From Cephalopachus bancanus (lineage: Eukaryota > Chordata > Mammalia > Primates > Tarsiidae), in NCBI GenBank assembly GCA_027257055.1, contig JAPVLO010000968.1:310001-374000 (forward strand): a stretch of DNA of 64,000 bases, read 5' to 3'. Every line of letters starts with the position of its first letter. Position 1 is the first letter of the stretch. A model generated the notes under the pieces. It was given only the letters and a program-made list of their open reading frames with translations. It searched no databases and was not told where the DNA came from. This document shows, piece by piece, positions 12,700-25,719 of this stretch. The translations under genes and the position numbers were made by a program.

Positions 12700-13100
12700 C
12701 ACTCTGCTAGATACTAGAGATTCAACAATAAATAAAGATCTTTGTCATGATGGAATTAAGAGATTAGAGAAGGGAAAGATAAGTAATTTGTAACAAATGC
12801 AACAAAGTGCAATTAGTGTTATACTAAAGTATAGGTCACTTTGGTTACCCTCGAGGGAAGGCAGATGCAACTAACCAAGGTGTTTAATTCAATTCAGTTT
12901 AATAACATTTTGAATGCATACAATATGCCAGGTATTATGTCAAGGATTTGGTATACACAAATTACAAAAACGTTGCACTAGCACTCATGGAACCCATGGT
13001 TGGTTGAAAGAGTCAGACACCTCGCATACTTTGCACCAATCCTTGCGCTGGATTCTGCGTAACAGTAGAAATCACCGTAGGTGCTAAGGTAGCATCAGAG
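12700..13100 (-). repeat. Old L2-like LINE remnant (two pieces)
   Basis: 'ctagatactagagattcaac' followed by 'aataaataaagatctttgtc', and again 'tgcatacaatatgccaggta', are reverse L2-like. Strongly diverged. Confidence 0.4.
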
Positions 13101-14119
13101 AGGGCCTGAGGGACTCTGTGTAATATAATATGGTGAGATTCCTCCTACTTCTTTCTTCTATCCTGGACTTGGGTGTCAAATTCTATGCCTCAGGGGGAAA
13201 TGGAAAAAACTGAAAATTCTAAAGAGTATCTGAGGATTAAAAGTTTTGAAGAATATTTGATGAATAAGAGCTTTTCTACAATGATCTCAGTCATTCATTA
13301 TTCATTCATTCATGCAATAACCATTTATGTGGTAAGCACCATGCCCAGAAACTGCTTCATGACTACATAATGATTTTTGAGGAGAGAGATGGAAAAAAAA
13401 ATGGAGTGAGCGGACATTGGGTTCCAGAGAAAAGGGGTCTCTGTAGCCTTTTACCATGGGTGGAGTTGTGGAGTCAAGGGAGAGCAGGAGAAACCCTAGA
13501 AAAGTTTGAGGAGTCAGGAGCAGAGGGGATCTGTATCTCACTTCCCTGACAGGACCCAGGGATTCAGCCACATTCAGAGGTGAAGTTGTGTGAGGCATAT
13601 CCAGCCAGTGACAGCCTGAAGTGATTCTGTGGCTTGCAGCTGTAGGATGCTCCCATGAAAGGTCCAGAAACAGACAAGCCCTAGATGGTCCCACAATGAG
13701 AAGTGACAATGCAGGGAGAGGAAGGGGCACGTGAACCCACCAGGGACCTGAAAGCAAGCTGAGACAGTGCTAGACCCAAGGAAGCCTCGTGGTTAAGACT
13801 GAAGGTACCTTTCAGGTGCCATCTTCAAAGTTGGATAATGGCAGGTTAGGTAGGAATGTGGGTGTTGTAGCTGAAGCTTATGAGGAGGGATGGTGATCAC
13901 AAAACCAGACACTTCACCCTCCTCACTCCCACTTCTGGAAAATTGGCACTTGGACAAAAAGTTGAGGTGAAAATAGGGGGACACCTATGTTTATTGAAAT
14001 TGTATTTATAGCAAATAGCAAAAGATCATGTAGTGGAGTCAGAAAAAAATACAAACGGCTTTATTTCTTATACTTCTGGGTATGGAAGCTGAGATCTGTA
14101 AGCACTACAGCCCTCTGGG

Positions 14120-14330
14120 GGGCAGGGGAGGTTCAGAGAAGGCTTCCTGGAGGAAGAGGTAGCTTACCTGGGATGTAAAAAGTGAATACAGGCAAGAGGG
14201 ACTTGGGTATCAGCAGAAGTTACCAAGTGCAAGGGGGAAAAGAGGCAGGCTACTCAAAGGTCCTGGGGTCTGAAACAACCAGGGGTGCCAACTAGGAGCA
14301 TCAACAATTTGACATTTTTGGAGATTGAGC
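14120..14330 (-). repeat. Old L2-like LINE remnant
   Basis: Contains 'gagaaggcttcctggaggaa' and downstream 'gtgaatacaggcaagaggg', the reverse L2 style. Approximate limits. Confidence 0.4.
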
Positions 14331-16797
14331 ATAGTGTGAAGAGAGTGGGAAGGCTGAGAAGAAACTCAGGAGGGAACAGATCAAGATAGGACAATTCATG
14401 TCGGACCAAGTGAGTGATTCCTCTCTTCCCCAAGCTTCACATACTTTCTTTTATCAACCGATGGTCTACCAAAAAACAATTTCCAGTTAGTTGAGTATCC
14501 TTCTGGACAAATATGATCTCACAATTTGACTTTCAGCATGAGATGTAATATGATGAATTATTTCTTCTAAACAATGTTTTATTGAACATCTTTCTAACAA
14601 TAATTAAGACCTAGTCTTCCTCCTTTCAGCCTACCTAAAGTATCTTTATGTAGTTCTACTTTTTTTTTTTTGTCTCTTTCTTTTACTCGCCCTTGTGTTG
14701 AGCGCTGACTTTTGACAGATCGCAGTGTGGGAGCTGCTCTGCTATGTACAAAAGCCCAACTCAAAAGCAGGTCATATATGGATTTTATGTAGTCTTTGAT
14801 GATCTGTGGTCCAATGTCTGTATTTGTCGTTAGGAATTTGTAATTTCTCACACATGCTTATTATCATAAAATCTCTGGCCAATAGCAGCATAAACTCCTT
14901 CTTAAATAATTTTTATGCAGGGTATCTGGATTTATTTTACAGTGATAGAGAGTAATGAAACTACATTTTTGAACACACAACACAAATATATGCTCAGATA
15001 GTATTTTCCAGTGTGCAATGACTTATTTGACCTTTATAATTGCTCTCTGTTATGAGCAGCACAGAATGTGATTTCATTTTGCTGGTGAAAAATTTGGGCC
15101 TTGGCTCCTGCCTGCCTCTGGGCTCATTCCATTCCATATCTTACTTGTGTACCATGTTTTAACCAGACTGGCCTTTTTTCTCTTCCTCAAATGGTACAAG
15201 CTTCATCTCACCCCAGGGCCTTTGGACTAGCATTCCTCTTTCCTACATCTTCCCTTACCCTAACACATTGAACTGACTTGTACTTGTAGATGGATATAGT
15301 TCCTTAACGTGATCACTTTGGAAAGCCATATACTTATTTATTGATACTATGCTTACTCTTGTGCAAACAATTTTGGGAGTTATCTTTATAAATTACTTAT
15401 GCCACATCAGAGAATCCATTTTGTTAACTTCTATTCACACTTTGTTTTTGACCAAATGTGGTGATACTGAAAGTTATACACTGCTAGGCTTTAAATGACA
15501 TTTGTCTGCTTTTAGAAATCATGTCTACTTCTAACAGACAAAGAGGGACAACTGTTAAACATTTTTCAAAGCAGTACACCATGGATTCCGAAGGTAACTG
15601 ACACTTGAGTCCCTGAAATGTTTTAAGCAAAGCCAATATTGTTGAAATAAGTGTTTATTTCTTTAGTGTGGCTCATTTGAATGTTTGCATAAGCTTATTA
15701 GAAAAGCAATGTCATTATCTTAAAGTCACATCTGATGGACTCATCGGTGAGATGACTTAAAAAGACCTATTTTTACTCAAATATTTGATAAGTAAAGTCA
15801 AACTACTTGCTCTTGAAACATATATGAGCATGAGTGCGTGCATGCACACACACATACACACTCCCTCTAAAAGCAGCTATGCTAATGCAATCTGAATTTG
15901 GCTATGGTAGTAGGTGAGTTCAAAACTGGGTCACTTAAATTATCATATCTTGATCTCATTGACTACAAAATAAATACGGGATAACAATTCTTTAACCACT
16001 GAATCACTGTAGGCAAATCAAGAAGAGAGAATGTACCTACTTCTTGGGGGAATGCTTTCTTTGGACTCTGTAAAAAGTATTTTATCTCCAATTTATGTCA
16101 TTTTCTACTAACAAATAGAAAATAAATCAAGATGGAATGATCGCCCCAAAATTAAACATTCTAATTTTGCCTTATTTAGGCAACTATAAATGTTAATAAT
16201 TTGGGCACATCAATATACACAGAAGTCTTTTATATTTTATTTTTATCGAAGTGATGAAAACAACAAAAAACCACATCAATGTACAACAATTGTCCAAAAG
16301 AAATATTCATCAAGCCACATTATCGAAACAGAAGGAACATGATTTAGTTTGTCTGTGTTAACGTCAGTATCTGGGACATGGAACTTTTGGCAGAAGAAAT
16401 TGGGCTCCAGGGCCTCCTCTCTGGTGTGGTTCATTTCCCCTAAATTTGCTAGTCACACCTTACACATTGTGGACATTCAACGAAGAATATGAAGCTATGG
16501 CTGAAGCGCTTTGGATAAGGTCAAATGCTTTTCCAGAAAAATACTCCAGGAGGGAAGATGCTTGTTTCTAAGTTCATCTGATTATGAACTGATGTCTCAA
16601 AGCCTTAAAATTAACAGTCCTTTTAACTACTTTCATTCTGATGAATATCTAGTTAAACTTTGGCAAGTCCACTGATTTTATAATATTCACCGACAGCAAA
16701 CCCCACAAGTTTACTACACACATACAACTGTATATATTTCCTTTCCCCCATTTAAAATCTTCTGCCTGTTCTATTATAAGAAATACAAAAATAATGA

Positions 16798-16920
16798 ATG
16801 CTGTTGAGGATACGGAGAAAGGAGAATGCTTATACACTGTTGGTGGGAATGTAAATTAGTATAGTCACTGTGGAAAACAGTATAGAGGTTCCTCAAAAAA
16901 CTAAAAATCAAATTACCACC
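16798..16920 (+). mobile_element. LINE-1 ORF2 fragment
   Basis: Contains the well-known L1 ORF2 text 'cactgttggtgggaatgtaa' followed by 'tcactgtggaaaacagtata' and 'gaggttcctcaaaaaacta'. Only about 120 bases, then an A-rich run; a dead fragment. Confidence 0.75.
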
Positions 16921-17471
16921 CAGAAAAAAATAAAAAATAAAATAAAATCTCCTGCCTGTTAACTTTCATTAAATTCTTTAAACTTATATTATTTTGGGAA
17001 ATAATATTATTTTTCTCCACGAGATTTATTTTGTGACCCTTTCTTGTTCTATTCTTTCTCATCTCCTTTTGCCAGAGTGCTAAGTATCAGTGGGTATTGG
17101 TTTTCCATGAAACCATCCTTAAATAAATGGTTCAAGTGGCTGACTTTGATATGTCATTCATGTATCATATAATGGGGGAAGAGGGAATCCTTGAAGAAAT
17201 TGCATGCAGATAATTCAATAAAATGTACCTAGTTTGATTAGATTCTTTATTTCTTCCTTCATGTCAGTGGAGACACACATGTGCACAAGCACACACACAC
17301 ATAAAAACTATAAGGTATTATACTTGTTCTCACGCACAAAATCCATGGGGCTGCTTGGAGGTGTATAAAGAGCATTAGTGGGGGATATGGTTGATTTTGG
17401 TTTTAAGTTTGGGCCAACTGCCAAATTGTTATATTGCACAAAATGATTAAATTATTTTGGGTGTTAGTTTC

Positions 17472-17477
17472 TTTATT
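17472..17477 (-). terminator. RAG2: Candidate RAG2 polyadenylation signal
   Basis: AATAAA on the reverse strand about 680 bases after the RAG2 stop. This spacing fits the 3' UTR length I recall for RAG2 once the AluJ at 17820-18115 is included. Another AATAAA on this strand lies near 17246, so the choice is uncertain. Confidence 0.35.
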
Positions 17478-17819
17478 GGTTAAATCTGTCCTAATTACTC
17501 TATAGGTTATGTGTCACCAAAAATCACATAAGGAATATGACATTCCTTAGTATTAGTACTTCTGTGATTAAGATTTCTTGAATTTAAAAGTTAGGTTAGA
17601 AATTCTCAATTAAGAATAAATGAGTAAATTGAGTTTTTGAGTAAAATATTTTCAAGATGTATAGGTTCTAGAATGACAGCATTTATCATTGCATTATAAG
17701 CACATCTTTCTGGCACTTAGTTCATGTAACTAAAAGAAAACATGTATTTTCAATAAACAAAAATAGAAATATAATTTTTAAAATCATCATTATGATTCTT
17801 TAAAATATATTTAAAAATT

Positions 17820-18119
17820 AGACTGGGTGTGGTGGCTCATGCCTGTAATCCCAGAACTTTGGGAGTCTGAGGTGGGAGGATCATTTAAGCCCAGGAATTC
17901 CAGACCAGCCTAGGCAACTCGGTGAAACCTTGACTCTACAAAAAAAAAAAAAAATGTCAGGCATGGTGGTGCACACCTGTAGTCCCAGTTACTCAGGAGG
18001 CTGAGGCAGAAGGATCACCTGAGCCTAGCAGGTTAAGGCTGCAGGAAGCCATGTTGGTGCCACTGCTCTCCAACCTGGGTGGCAAAGTGAGACCCTGACT
18101 AAAGAATAAGTTAAAAAAT
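17820..18119 (+). mobile_element. Old AluJ-like dimer inside the RAG2 3' UTR
   Basis: Full dimer: left arm (gactgggtgtggtggctcat ...), A-rich linker at 17939-17954, and right arm ending in gagaccctgact. It is diverged, with AluJ-style positions, and flanked by AT-rich sequence (aaaaatta / ttaaaaaatt). It lies antisense to RAG2, 35 bases beyond the RAG2 stop, so it should be transcribed as part of the RAG2 3' UTR. Confidence 0.85.
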
Positions 18120-18153
18120 TCCATGCACTTGAATCTGATAGGCTTTTGCAAAA

Positions 18154-19764
<1,611 letters not shown>

Positions 19765-19997
19765 CTGAAAGAATTACAAAATAAAACGACTTAGAGCATT
19801 TCTTTATATAAATCACTGTATTTAGATTCTCTCACACGTAAAAAGTATGAAGAAAAAGAAAAGTCCTCCCACATGCATGCAGTGAAACTAAATGAGTAAA
19901 ATCCACCAAATCAGGTCAACAGAGAGCCGCAGAACCTTCCCGCCTAGTACATTTGAAGCAGCGGGGACATGTTTTAGCCACGGACCACGCGCCCTTT

Positions 19998-20016
19998 GAT
20001 TTCTGGGAACTGTAGT
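19998..20016 (-). promoter_or_regulatory. ZNF143 / SBS-like site
   Basis: Reverse strand reads ACTACAGTTCCCAGAAATC, one mismatch from the ACTACAATTCCCAG core of the ZNF143 (STAF, SBS) motif. It forms one arm of an inverted repeat with the site at 20053. Confidence 0.7.
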
Positions 20017-20052
20017 CCTTTCCCGTAAAGGGTGAGTGCGCCGGCGGAAAGG

Positions 20053-20071
20053 ACTACATTGCCCAGGAATC
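20053..20071 (+). promoter_or_regulatory. ZNF143 / SBS-like site
   Basis: Reads ACTACATTGCCCAGGAATC, two mismatches from the ACTACAATTCCCAG core. Divergent partner of the reverse-strand site at 19998-20016, in a CpG island. Confidence 0.65.
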
Positions 20072-20924
20072 CGTTCTCCACGACGATTTTTCTCGGTTGC
20101 TCCGGGGGAAGGCGCTCCTAGGCGGTCCCTCTGAGTCGGACGCCCTAGGCGCGAAGTGGCTAGGTGGGAACCGAGGCGGAGGACTAGGGCGTGGGAGGTG
20201 AGAGGGGCCGGCTGAGCCCCAGTCTCGGGCCGGGGGAGGCGGCAGCGCAGCCGCGGCGGCGGGCAGAGCCTCTCGCGGGACTTTGGAGAGACGCCCCCGG
20301 CGGGGAGCGCCGCGCCTCGGCTGGGCGGTCGCCTGGGCCCCGCAGGCCGCGGCCGCGCGGAGAGGCCGGCCCGGGAGCTCCCCGACCGCGCCCCGAGGGT
20401 CCTCGCGCGCTGGGCCGGCGGCCCGCGGCTCTCCACCCGAGGACCGGGAGGGCGGGGGGTAATGACCGGCGGGGCTCTTCGCGCCTGCGTTCGGTGGTTG
20501 AAGGTGCGGACCAGGCCCCTCGGAGCCCCAAAGGCTTCCTTTGCTGCTTCTGGTTCCTTTTCGGGCCGCGGAGAAGGTTCCCAGCCCGTCTTCCCCTCGC
20601 CCCATTCCAGGAAAACAGAGCAGGGGGCTGTCGTTTCAGGTCTCTGTCCAGCCCAAGAGTGCTGAAGTGCTGCCTGAATAATTCTGTAGCCGGCAGACAC
20701 TAAGCAGCGAGTGTTAGGGTTATTCGGGATGTCTTGTTTGTATTATAACAAAAAGGGTATTTGCTGCACGAAGGAGGCTTGGTAAATTTTGTTACCTATT
20801 TTAGAGAAAGAGAAATACCCTCCCTCTGTGCAGTGTGAAGTCCTAGGCGCCAAATGTCAAAGGAAACAAAATAGATTTCTTGACTTTTAAGAGCCAGTTG
20901 TTCATATGTACTATGCTTCAGAAG

Positions 20925-21170
20925 CAGCACAAAACGGTGGCTGAGAGAATGGACTCCGGATGCTGGCTGCCTGGATTTGAATCCTGGCTTTGTCACTTAC
21001 AGACCTCATACCTGTGGACAAGTGACTTAACCTCTCTGTGTCTCAGTTTCCTCCTCTGAAAATTATAACTGACAGCAACCTTATTTGTTGCTGTCAGTTA
21101 TGATTAGTACTTTAATACATGCAGAGCAGTTTGAACAGGGCTTTGCACACAGTAAATGATAGGATTATTC
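20925..21170 (+). repeat. MIR-like SINE
   Basis: Good MIR style: 'tggctgcctggatttgaatc' and 'ctgtgtctcagtttcctcc', the conserved central and tail parts of the tRNA-derived MIR. Confidence 0.75.
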
Positions 21171-21399
21171 CTGAACTTATCCAAAGTAAGGCTTTGGTGC
21201 ACAGTTGCCCACCAGTAATGACAGCTGATGAGGCTGTAGTGTATTAGAATGGGCTTTGGGATCTGGCAACCCGGTCAGCGGTTATAGATGAATACACTTC
21301 TGGACTAATGAGATAAATGTATATAATGAGGTGGTGAGTTCAATTTAGTTAACAGGGAAAATTCATCCTTGTTACCCGTTCACTAACCCTCAATAAACA

Positions 21400-21612
21400 T
21401 GCAGGCCCTGAAGTTGGATTCTCTTAGTCCAAATTGGACACTAACACTTAGTTGCTGTGTAAACACCTTGAGCAAGTTGTTTTCTCTTTGACCTTTTTTA
21501 TCTGGAGAATGGCGATAATATTATCATCTGCCTATTGAGCATTTTGAGAAATAAATGGGATAACACATGCAAATCACATAGCATAGTGCCTGGCTCATAA
21601 GTATTCAGTAAA
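21400..21612 (+). repeat. MIR-like SINE
   Basis: Second MIR in a row: 'cttagttgctgtgtaaacac', 'ggagaatggcgataatatta' and 'gcatagtgcctggctcataa'. Confidence 0.7.
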
Positions 21613-23238
21613 GTTTCCATGGACCATTTAGAACCTATGGTCGCTCTAATAAGATGTTGGTGGATTTTTTTTTTCCTGGCTTGATGTCTTTCTGTAGATC
21701 CTATGTAGTTAATTGCTAAATAATCTCTTGTACTTATGATATCTGATGTATTGGGAGATTCCTTAAGGGGCGATCTTTTAACAGTCTTGGGTCAGTGAGG
21801 AGATGGCGACTGAGGAGGGTTATAGCCAAAGTTAGGAAAGCAAGCCTCTCTTTTCCTCAGAGTGTGGTGGTTTGTAGATTCAGCTGCTTGCCCAGCTTGT
21901 GAGATATCTTTCCTATTTGTGGCCTACCCAAGTATTCAGGAGGAAAATGCTCCTTATGGGAACTGAAAGGAAATGTTAATGACCCTCAGTGCAGTAAACG
22001 AAAGCCCTCGGTCATTATGCTCTGCATGATGAGTGATTATTTGGCGAAAGTTGTCCCACTTGGGGTGGAGGGAGCACCGAAGCCAAGCCTGCTTGTTTCT
22101 GACTCTCGTGAAGACTGCTGTGGAGATATAAAGCAAGCCATGCAGGGGTAATGGATTTCAGATCCAGTGGGGTTTTCCAAGAACACTTTCCAAAACAGCA
22201 AGCTTTTTAAAAAGTGTTTTCACTGTAGCCCGTCGGCTTCATTTTAAGGTTGCCATAGGCATTTTGGCTTCTCATAAGTGAAAACATGATCTTGTAGATT
22301 AAACAGGCATTTTCTTGGATAAGACATAAGGAAGATTTTCCATTTCTGTAGCTAAGTCCAGGTCCCTGAAGATTTTTGGAATAGGGATTTTGGCTTGTTC
22401 TCCCGTTGATGCTATGCTTTGGGCTTACATCATAAGTTCAGGGCCTGAAAACAATAGTAAAATTCACTTTTGCTCAGACGAGTTACCTTCTCTTGTCACA
22501 CAGTTCGAGTGTTTGTGTATTTAATTTTTAGATTACCCGTTTGTGTAGTTAAGGAGTAAACGGGAACGTTGAAAGTGTTTTCTCATTTTGCCATCTTTAT
22601 TTCGTTTTTGAAATTTTGCTTTGCTGACTTCAATATGTTTTTCACTGGAGTAGACTATTGTATGTCTTCCATTGTTTCATTATGACTGTATTAGTTGCAT
22701 CTTGGTTTTTAAACAAGAGTTTTTAAAATACTATACCAGATCCAAAATAACCTATTGAAGAGTTTCTCTTTAAATAGGCCAGATGAAACAGGCAGCTTTT
22801 AAAAATAAGACACTATCTTGCAACTGAGGGAAGTTTCAAAGCCAACATATTAGGGATTCTTTTTAAAAGACAAAAGTACAGTACCAGTCAGCTTATACAA
22901 TTTTCCCAACCCCATGCTAACATTCCTCAGTAGGCAGATTTTCATTTATTCATTGTGGAGCTAGGGCATCGTTTAGTATGAAAAGAAGACTAATGGTATG
23001 AGGTCTGGGTTTGTAGTTTTCTGTGTCTAAACTGACTTTTTCTTCTTTCTAAAGGAAGAGACTTGCTCACCCGCGCTGCCCTTGTTTTCCTAATTGCTCA
23101 AAATAGCAGGTGCCTCCTGTAACTGGGTATGGATATTCAGGCTTTAAGCATAGGTTATTTAATTTTTTGCTGGCAGTAAAACCTTCCTACACTTACCCCA
23201 GAGAAGCATTTATGTACCAAGATTAATAATAATGCTCA

Positions 23239-23518
23239 GCCGGGCTTGGTGGCTCAGCCTGTAATCCCGCGCCTTTGGGAGGCTGAGGTGAGTGAATTGC
23301 CTGAGCCTGCGGGTTCAAGACCCACCTGGGCAGCGAGACCTCATCTCTACAATAAATAAAAAAATCAGCCGGGCGTGGTAGCACATGCCTGTAATTCCAG
23401 TTACTGGGAAGGCTGAGGCAGAAGGATCGCCGGAGCCCAGCAGGTCGAGGCTGCGGTGGCCGGGAGCGGCCACTGCACTCCAGTCTGGGTGACAGAGTGA
23501 GACTCTAACTCAAAAAAA

Positions 23519-23557
<39 letters not shown>
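23239..23557 (+). mobile_element. Young lineage-specific Alu, full length, with (AAT)n tail
   Basis: Dimer starting gccgggcttggtggctcagc with the young-family signature 'gcgcctttgggaggctgag', a B box ggttcaagacc, right arm with 'gtggccgggagcggccac', and a tail that became an (AAT)n microsatellite (23519-23557). Target-site duplication aataatgctc on both sides. Confidence 0.95.
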
Positions 23558-23558
<1 letters not shown>

Positions 23559-24309
23559 CTCTGCAGGCCTAGGAATTAAATCCTTTCAGCTGCTGAGCAC
23601 AGAAAGCCCCGTCTTCCAAATTCCACATGGTTCCTTCCCTGATCCACTGGTAACTAACACACTGACGAAGAGGCTTCCATCTTTGAGCTTTGGTAAAAAT
23701 GAAGGTATTGGACCTACCGAAGGCCAGAGGGGCTGCTCCCCCGCTCTGGATCTCTGCCGCTAAAACAGGTGTTAAATGTCAGCACTTGGAGAACAGTCTC
23801 TGACTGCCCCCCAGGTGACTGTGGCAAGCAGAAGTGTGTATGTGACAGGAGAGAGTGTGTCTGTGTGCCTACAGATGTTCTGACAAACGCTGAGCTAACG
23901 GGAGTTAACTGACTGTAATCTTTTTTCCTCTGTCTATGGTGGAGGGAAATATCTACCAGGGCTACACGTAAGAGTTAACTATTTCACTACTGTCAACGAT
24001 GGAAACGCAATTCACTATTCATTTGTAAAGACAAAACAAAATACAAAAAAAAAAAAGAAACTTGATTTTTTAAAATTAAAAACATTTTAGAAAAAACAAA
24101 ACAAAAAAAGAATATACTTGCTGTGGTTTCAATAAGAACTATTGTGAATCAAATGAGAAATTATTTGGTCTAAAGCAGGGACCACTGGTACCAATGCTAG
24201 TCATTTTCACTTTGAATTGCTCTTCTGTGGTCTTGTTGTTAATGCAAAGCTCAGAAGGATAGATTTCTAATTATTGGAGCCTCTCTACTAACTTTATGTC
24301 AGGCACTAC

Positions 24310-24480
24310 TGTGTGATATTGTACAGTATAGTGATGAAGGAAAGGGGCTTTGGGGCTAAGCTGACCTGATTTTCTTTGACAGCTCTGCCATTTTCCAGGT
24401 AGAGTCGTCTTAACCCTGAATCCCCTGTTTCTCCATCTCTGAAACGGGAATAATAGAAATATGTACCTTAAAAAATTGTT
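24310..24480 (+). repeat. MIR-like SINE
   Basis: 'ttgacagctctgccattttc', 'cctgtttctccatctctga' and 'aacgggaataatagaaatat' match the MIR style. Diverged. Confidence 0.6.
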
Positions 24481-24486
24481 GGTGGA

Positions 24487-24633
24487 CTGGGGTGTGGTGG
24501 CTTCATGAAGCCTGTAATCCTAGCACTGTGGGAGTCCATGGTGGGAGAATTGCTTGAGCCCAGAAGTTCAAGATCAGCATGGGCAACATAGTGAGACTGT
24601 ATCTGTTGAACAAAATATTAAAAAAAAAATTAA
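24487..24633 (+). mobile_element. Old left Alu monomer (FLAM-like)
   Basis: Single left arm 'tggggtgtggtggcttcatg ... gtaatcctagcactgtggg ... cttgagcccagaagttcaag' with an A-rich tail and no right arm. Confidence 0.75.
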
Positions 24634-24693
24634 AAATTGTTGGGAAAAGATTAATATATGTAAAGTGTTCAACTAAGGATGATATTAAAATTC

Positions 24694-24721
24694 CACAGTG
24701 ATCTTGATAGCAAAAAAAACC
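24694..24721 (+). promoter_or_regulatory. Cryptic 12-spacer recombination signal-like sequence
   Basis: Perfect RSS heptamer CACAGTG (24694-24700), exactly 12 bases of spacer (24701-24712), then AAAAAAACC (24713-24721), which matches the nonamer ACAAAAACC at 8 of 9 positions. Sequence match only; use by the recombinase is unproven, and part of the nonamer match comes from a poly-A run. Confidence 0.45.
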
Positions 24722-24837
24722 TTTGTAATTGCAAATAGTTGTGTAAAATTACATTGAGTAAACATAATGTAATTTGCCTAACCTTCCACTATTGTTGGCC
24801 ATTTAATCCATTTCCATGTGGGTCAGATGATAAAATG

Positions 24838-25005
24838 TAGTGATCAGAGGTAGACAAATCCAGTTTTGAGTCTCAAATCTGCCACTTACTAGCTGAGCTT
24901 TTTGAACTTCAGTGTTCTTAACTGTCAAATGAGAATGACACCTACCTTATTGTAAGGATTAATGGACATAACATGTTTGGTATATAGAATGTACACAGTA
25001 AATCT
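24838..25005 (+). repeat. MIR-like SINE
   Basis: 'tctgccacttactagctgag', 'ctgtcaaatgagaatgacac' and 'gtaaggattaatggacat' are typical MIR text. Confidence 0.75.
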
Positions 25006-25719
25006 TACCTCAAAATGAAGATGCTATAATTGTATTTGTATGAATGACTTTAAATTTTTTGAAAAATTTTTGGGTATATTTTTAGAGTTGCCTTTTTTAA
25101 AAAACAGATTATGCGTAGCTCAATTGTCAACATTATTTGTAGTGCTGGTCCTTCCTTTAAAAAAGCGTCATCATCTCTAGTTCCTTCCATGATGATTTTT
25201 TGTTTGTTTGCAAAAGGACGTTGGGTTATTTTCCGGTTCTAGTTATAGTGTTTGGTAATGATTGTGATACTGAAATTACGGCAGTAGTAAGGACAGCTCT
25301 CAGAGTTGATCTACTGGGTATCTTCACTGTAAATACAAAACAAGAAATGTAAAATAAAAACCATGGGTAGGTTTAGGCAAATGTTTTAGCCTTTGGAGTT
25401 TACTAACAATACAAAATCAGGCAATCTGTAGCATAACAATTAGTTACTGGGTAGGTTAGTTGTCTCCTGAGGATACTGGAGATGAGTTACACATTAGAAA
25501 GTGGGTTGAAGACTCTGAGCCTTGCCATACCAATAGGAGAGATTTAGAATTGCAGTAATCTCTGCCAGGATCCCTGATCTTCCCAAGTCTTCAGCACAGA
25601 AACTAAGATAGAAAATAGTAAACCATATTTACTGAGCATGGCAATGTGTGAAGTTATGTGGAGAACCAGAAAAAACAAAGCAAAACAGACACAGGTCTTG
25701 TCCTTTAAGAATTTACTTA

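Larger units (their letters stand above)
7736..17450. other. Intergenic region between RAG1 and RAG2
   Basis: No gene seen. The region is mostly old repeat: a MIR-like stretch about 8110-8290, L1 3' end 8671-9222, L2-like sequence in reverse orientation about 9280-9800, a left Alu monomer 10289-10418, L2-like 10755-10875 (+), L2-like about 11430-12030 (-), an old repeat about 12145-12475, L2-like about 12700-13100 (-) and 14120-14330 (-), L2-like about 15090-15260 (+), and an L1 ORF2 scrap about 16798-16920 (+). The remaining 13.1-14.0, 14.4-15.0 and 15.3-16.8 kb hold nothing I recognise. Confidence 0.7.
19960..20645. promoter_or_regulatory. IFTAP: CpG island: IFTAP (NWC) promoter, within the RAG2 transcription unit
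   Basis: A GC- and CpG-rich block in otherwise AT-rich DNA, just upstream (in RAG2 direction) of the RAG2 coding exon and at the start of IFTAP. Published work on mouse NWC, as I recall it, places its promoter in the RAG2 intron, driven by ZFP143 and silenced by methylation in lymphocytes; the pair of SBS-like motifs seen here (19998-20071) fits that. No TATA box is evident. The non-coding IFTAP exon 1 should start in the island, but I could not fix its limits; GAAG/gtgcgg near 20501 is a possible donor. Long ORFs in the island on both strands are GC artefacts. Confidence 0.75.

Noticed and set aside
19888..20703. Long ORFs on both strands of the CpG island (up to 270 codons)
   Set aside because: GC-rich sequence has few stops; products are low-complexity Arg/Pro/Gly/Ala text with no known domain.
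23521..23557. Regular repeats that might suggest a CRISPR-like array
   Set aside because: It is an (AAT)n microsatellite grown from an Alu tail; no repeat-spacer structure exists anywhere in this vertebrate window.
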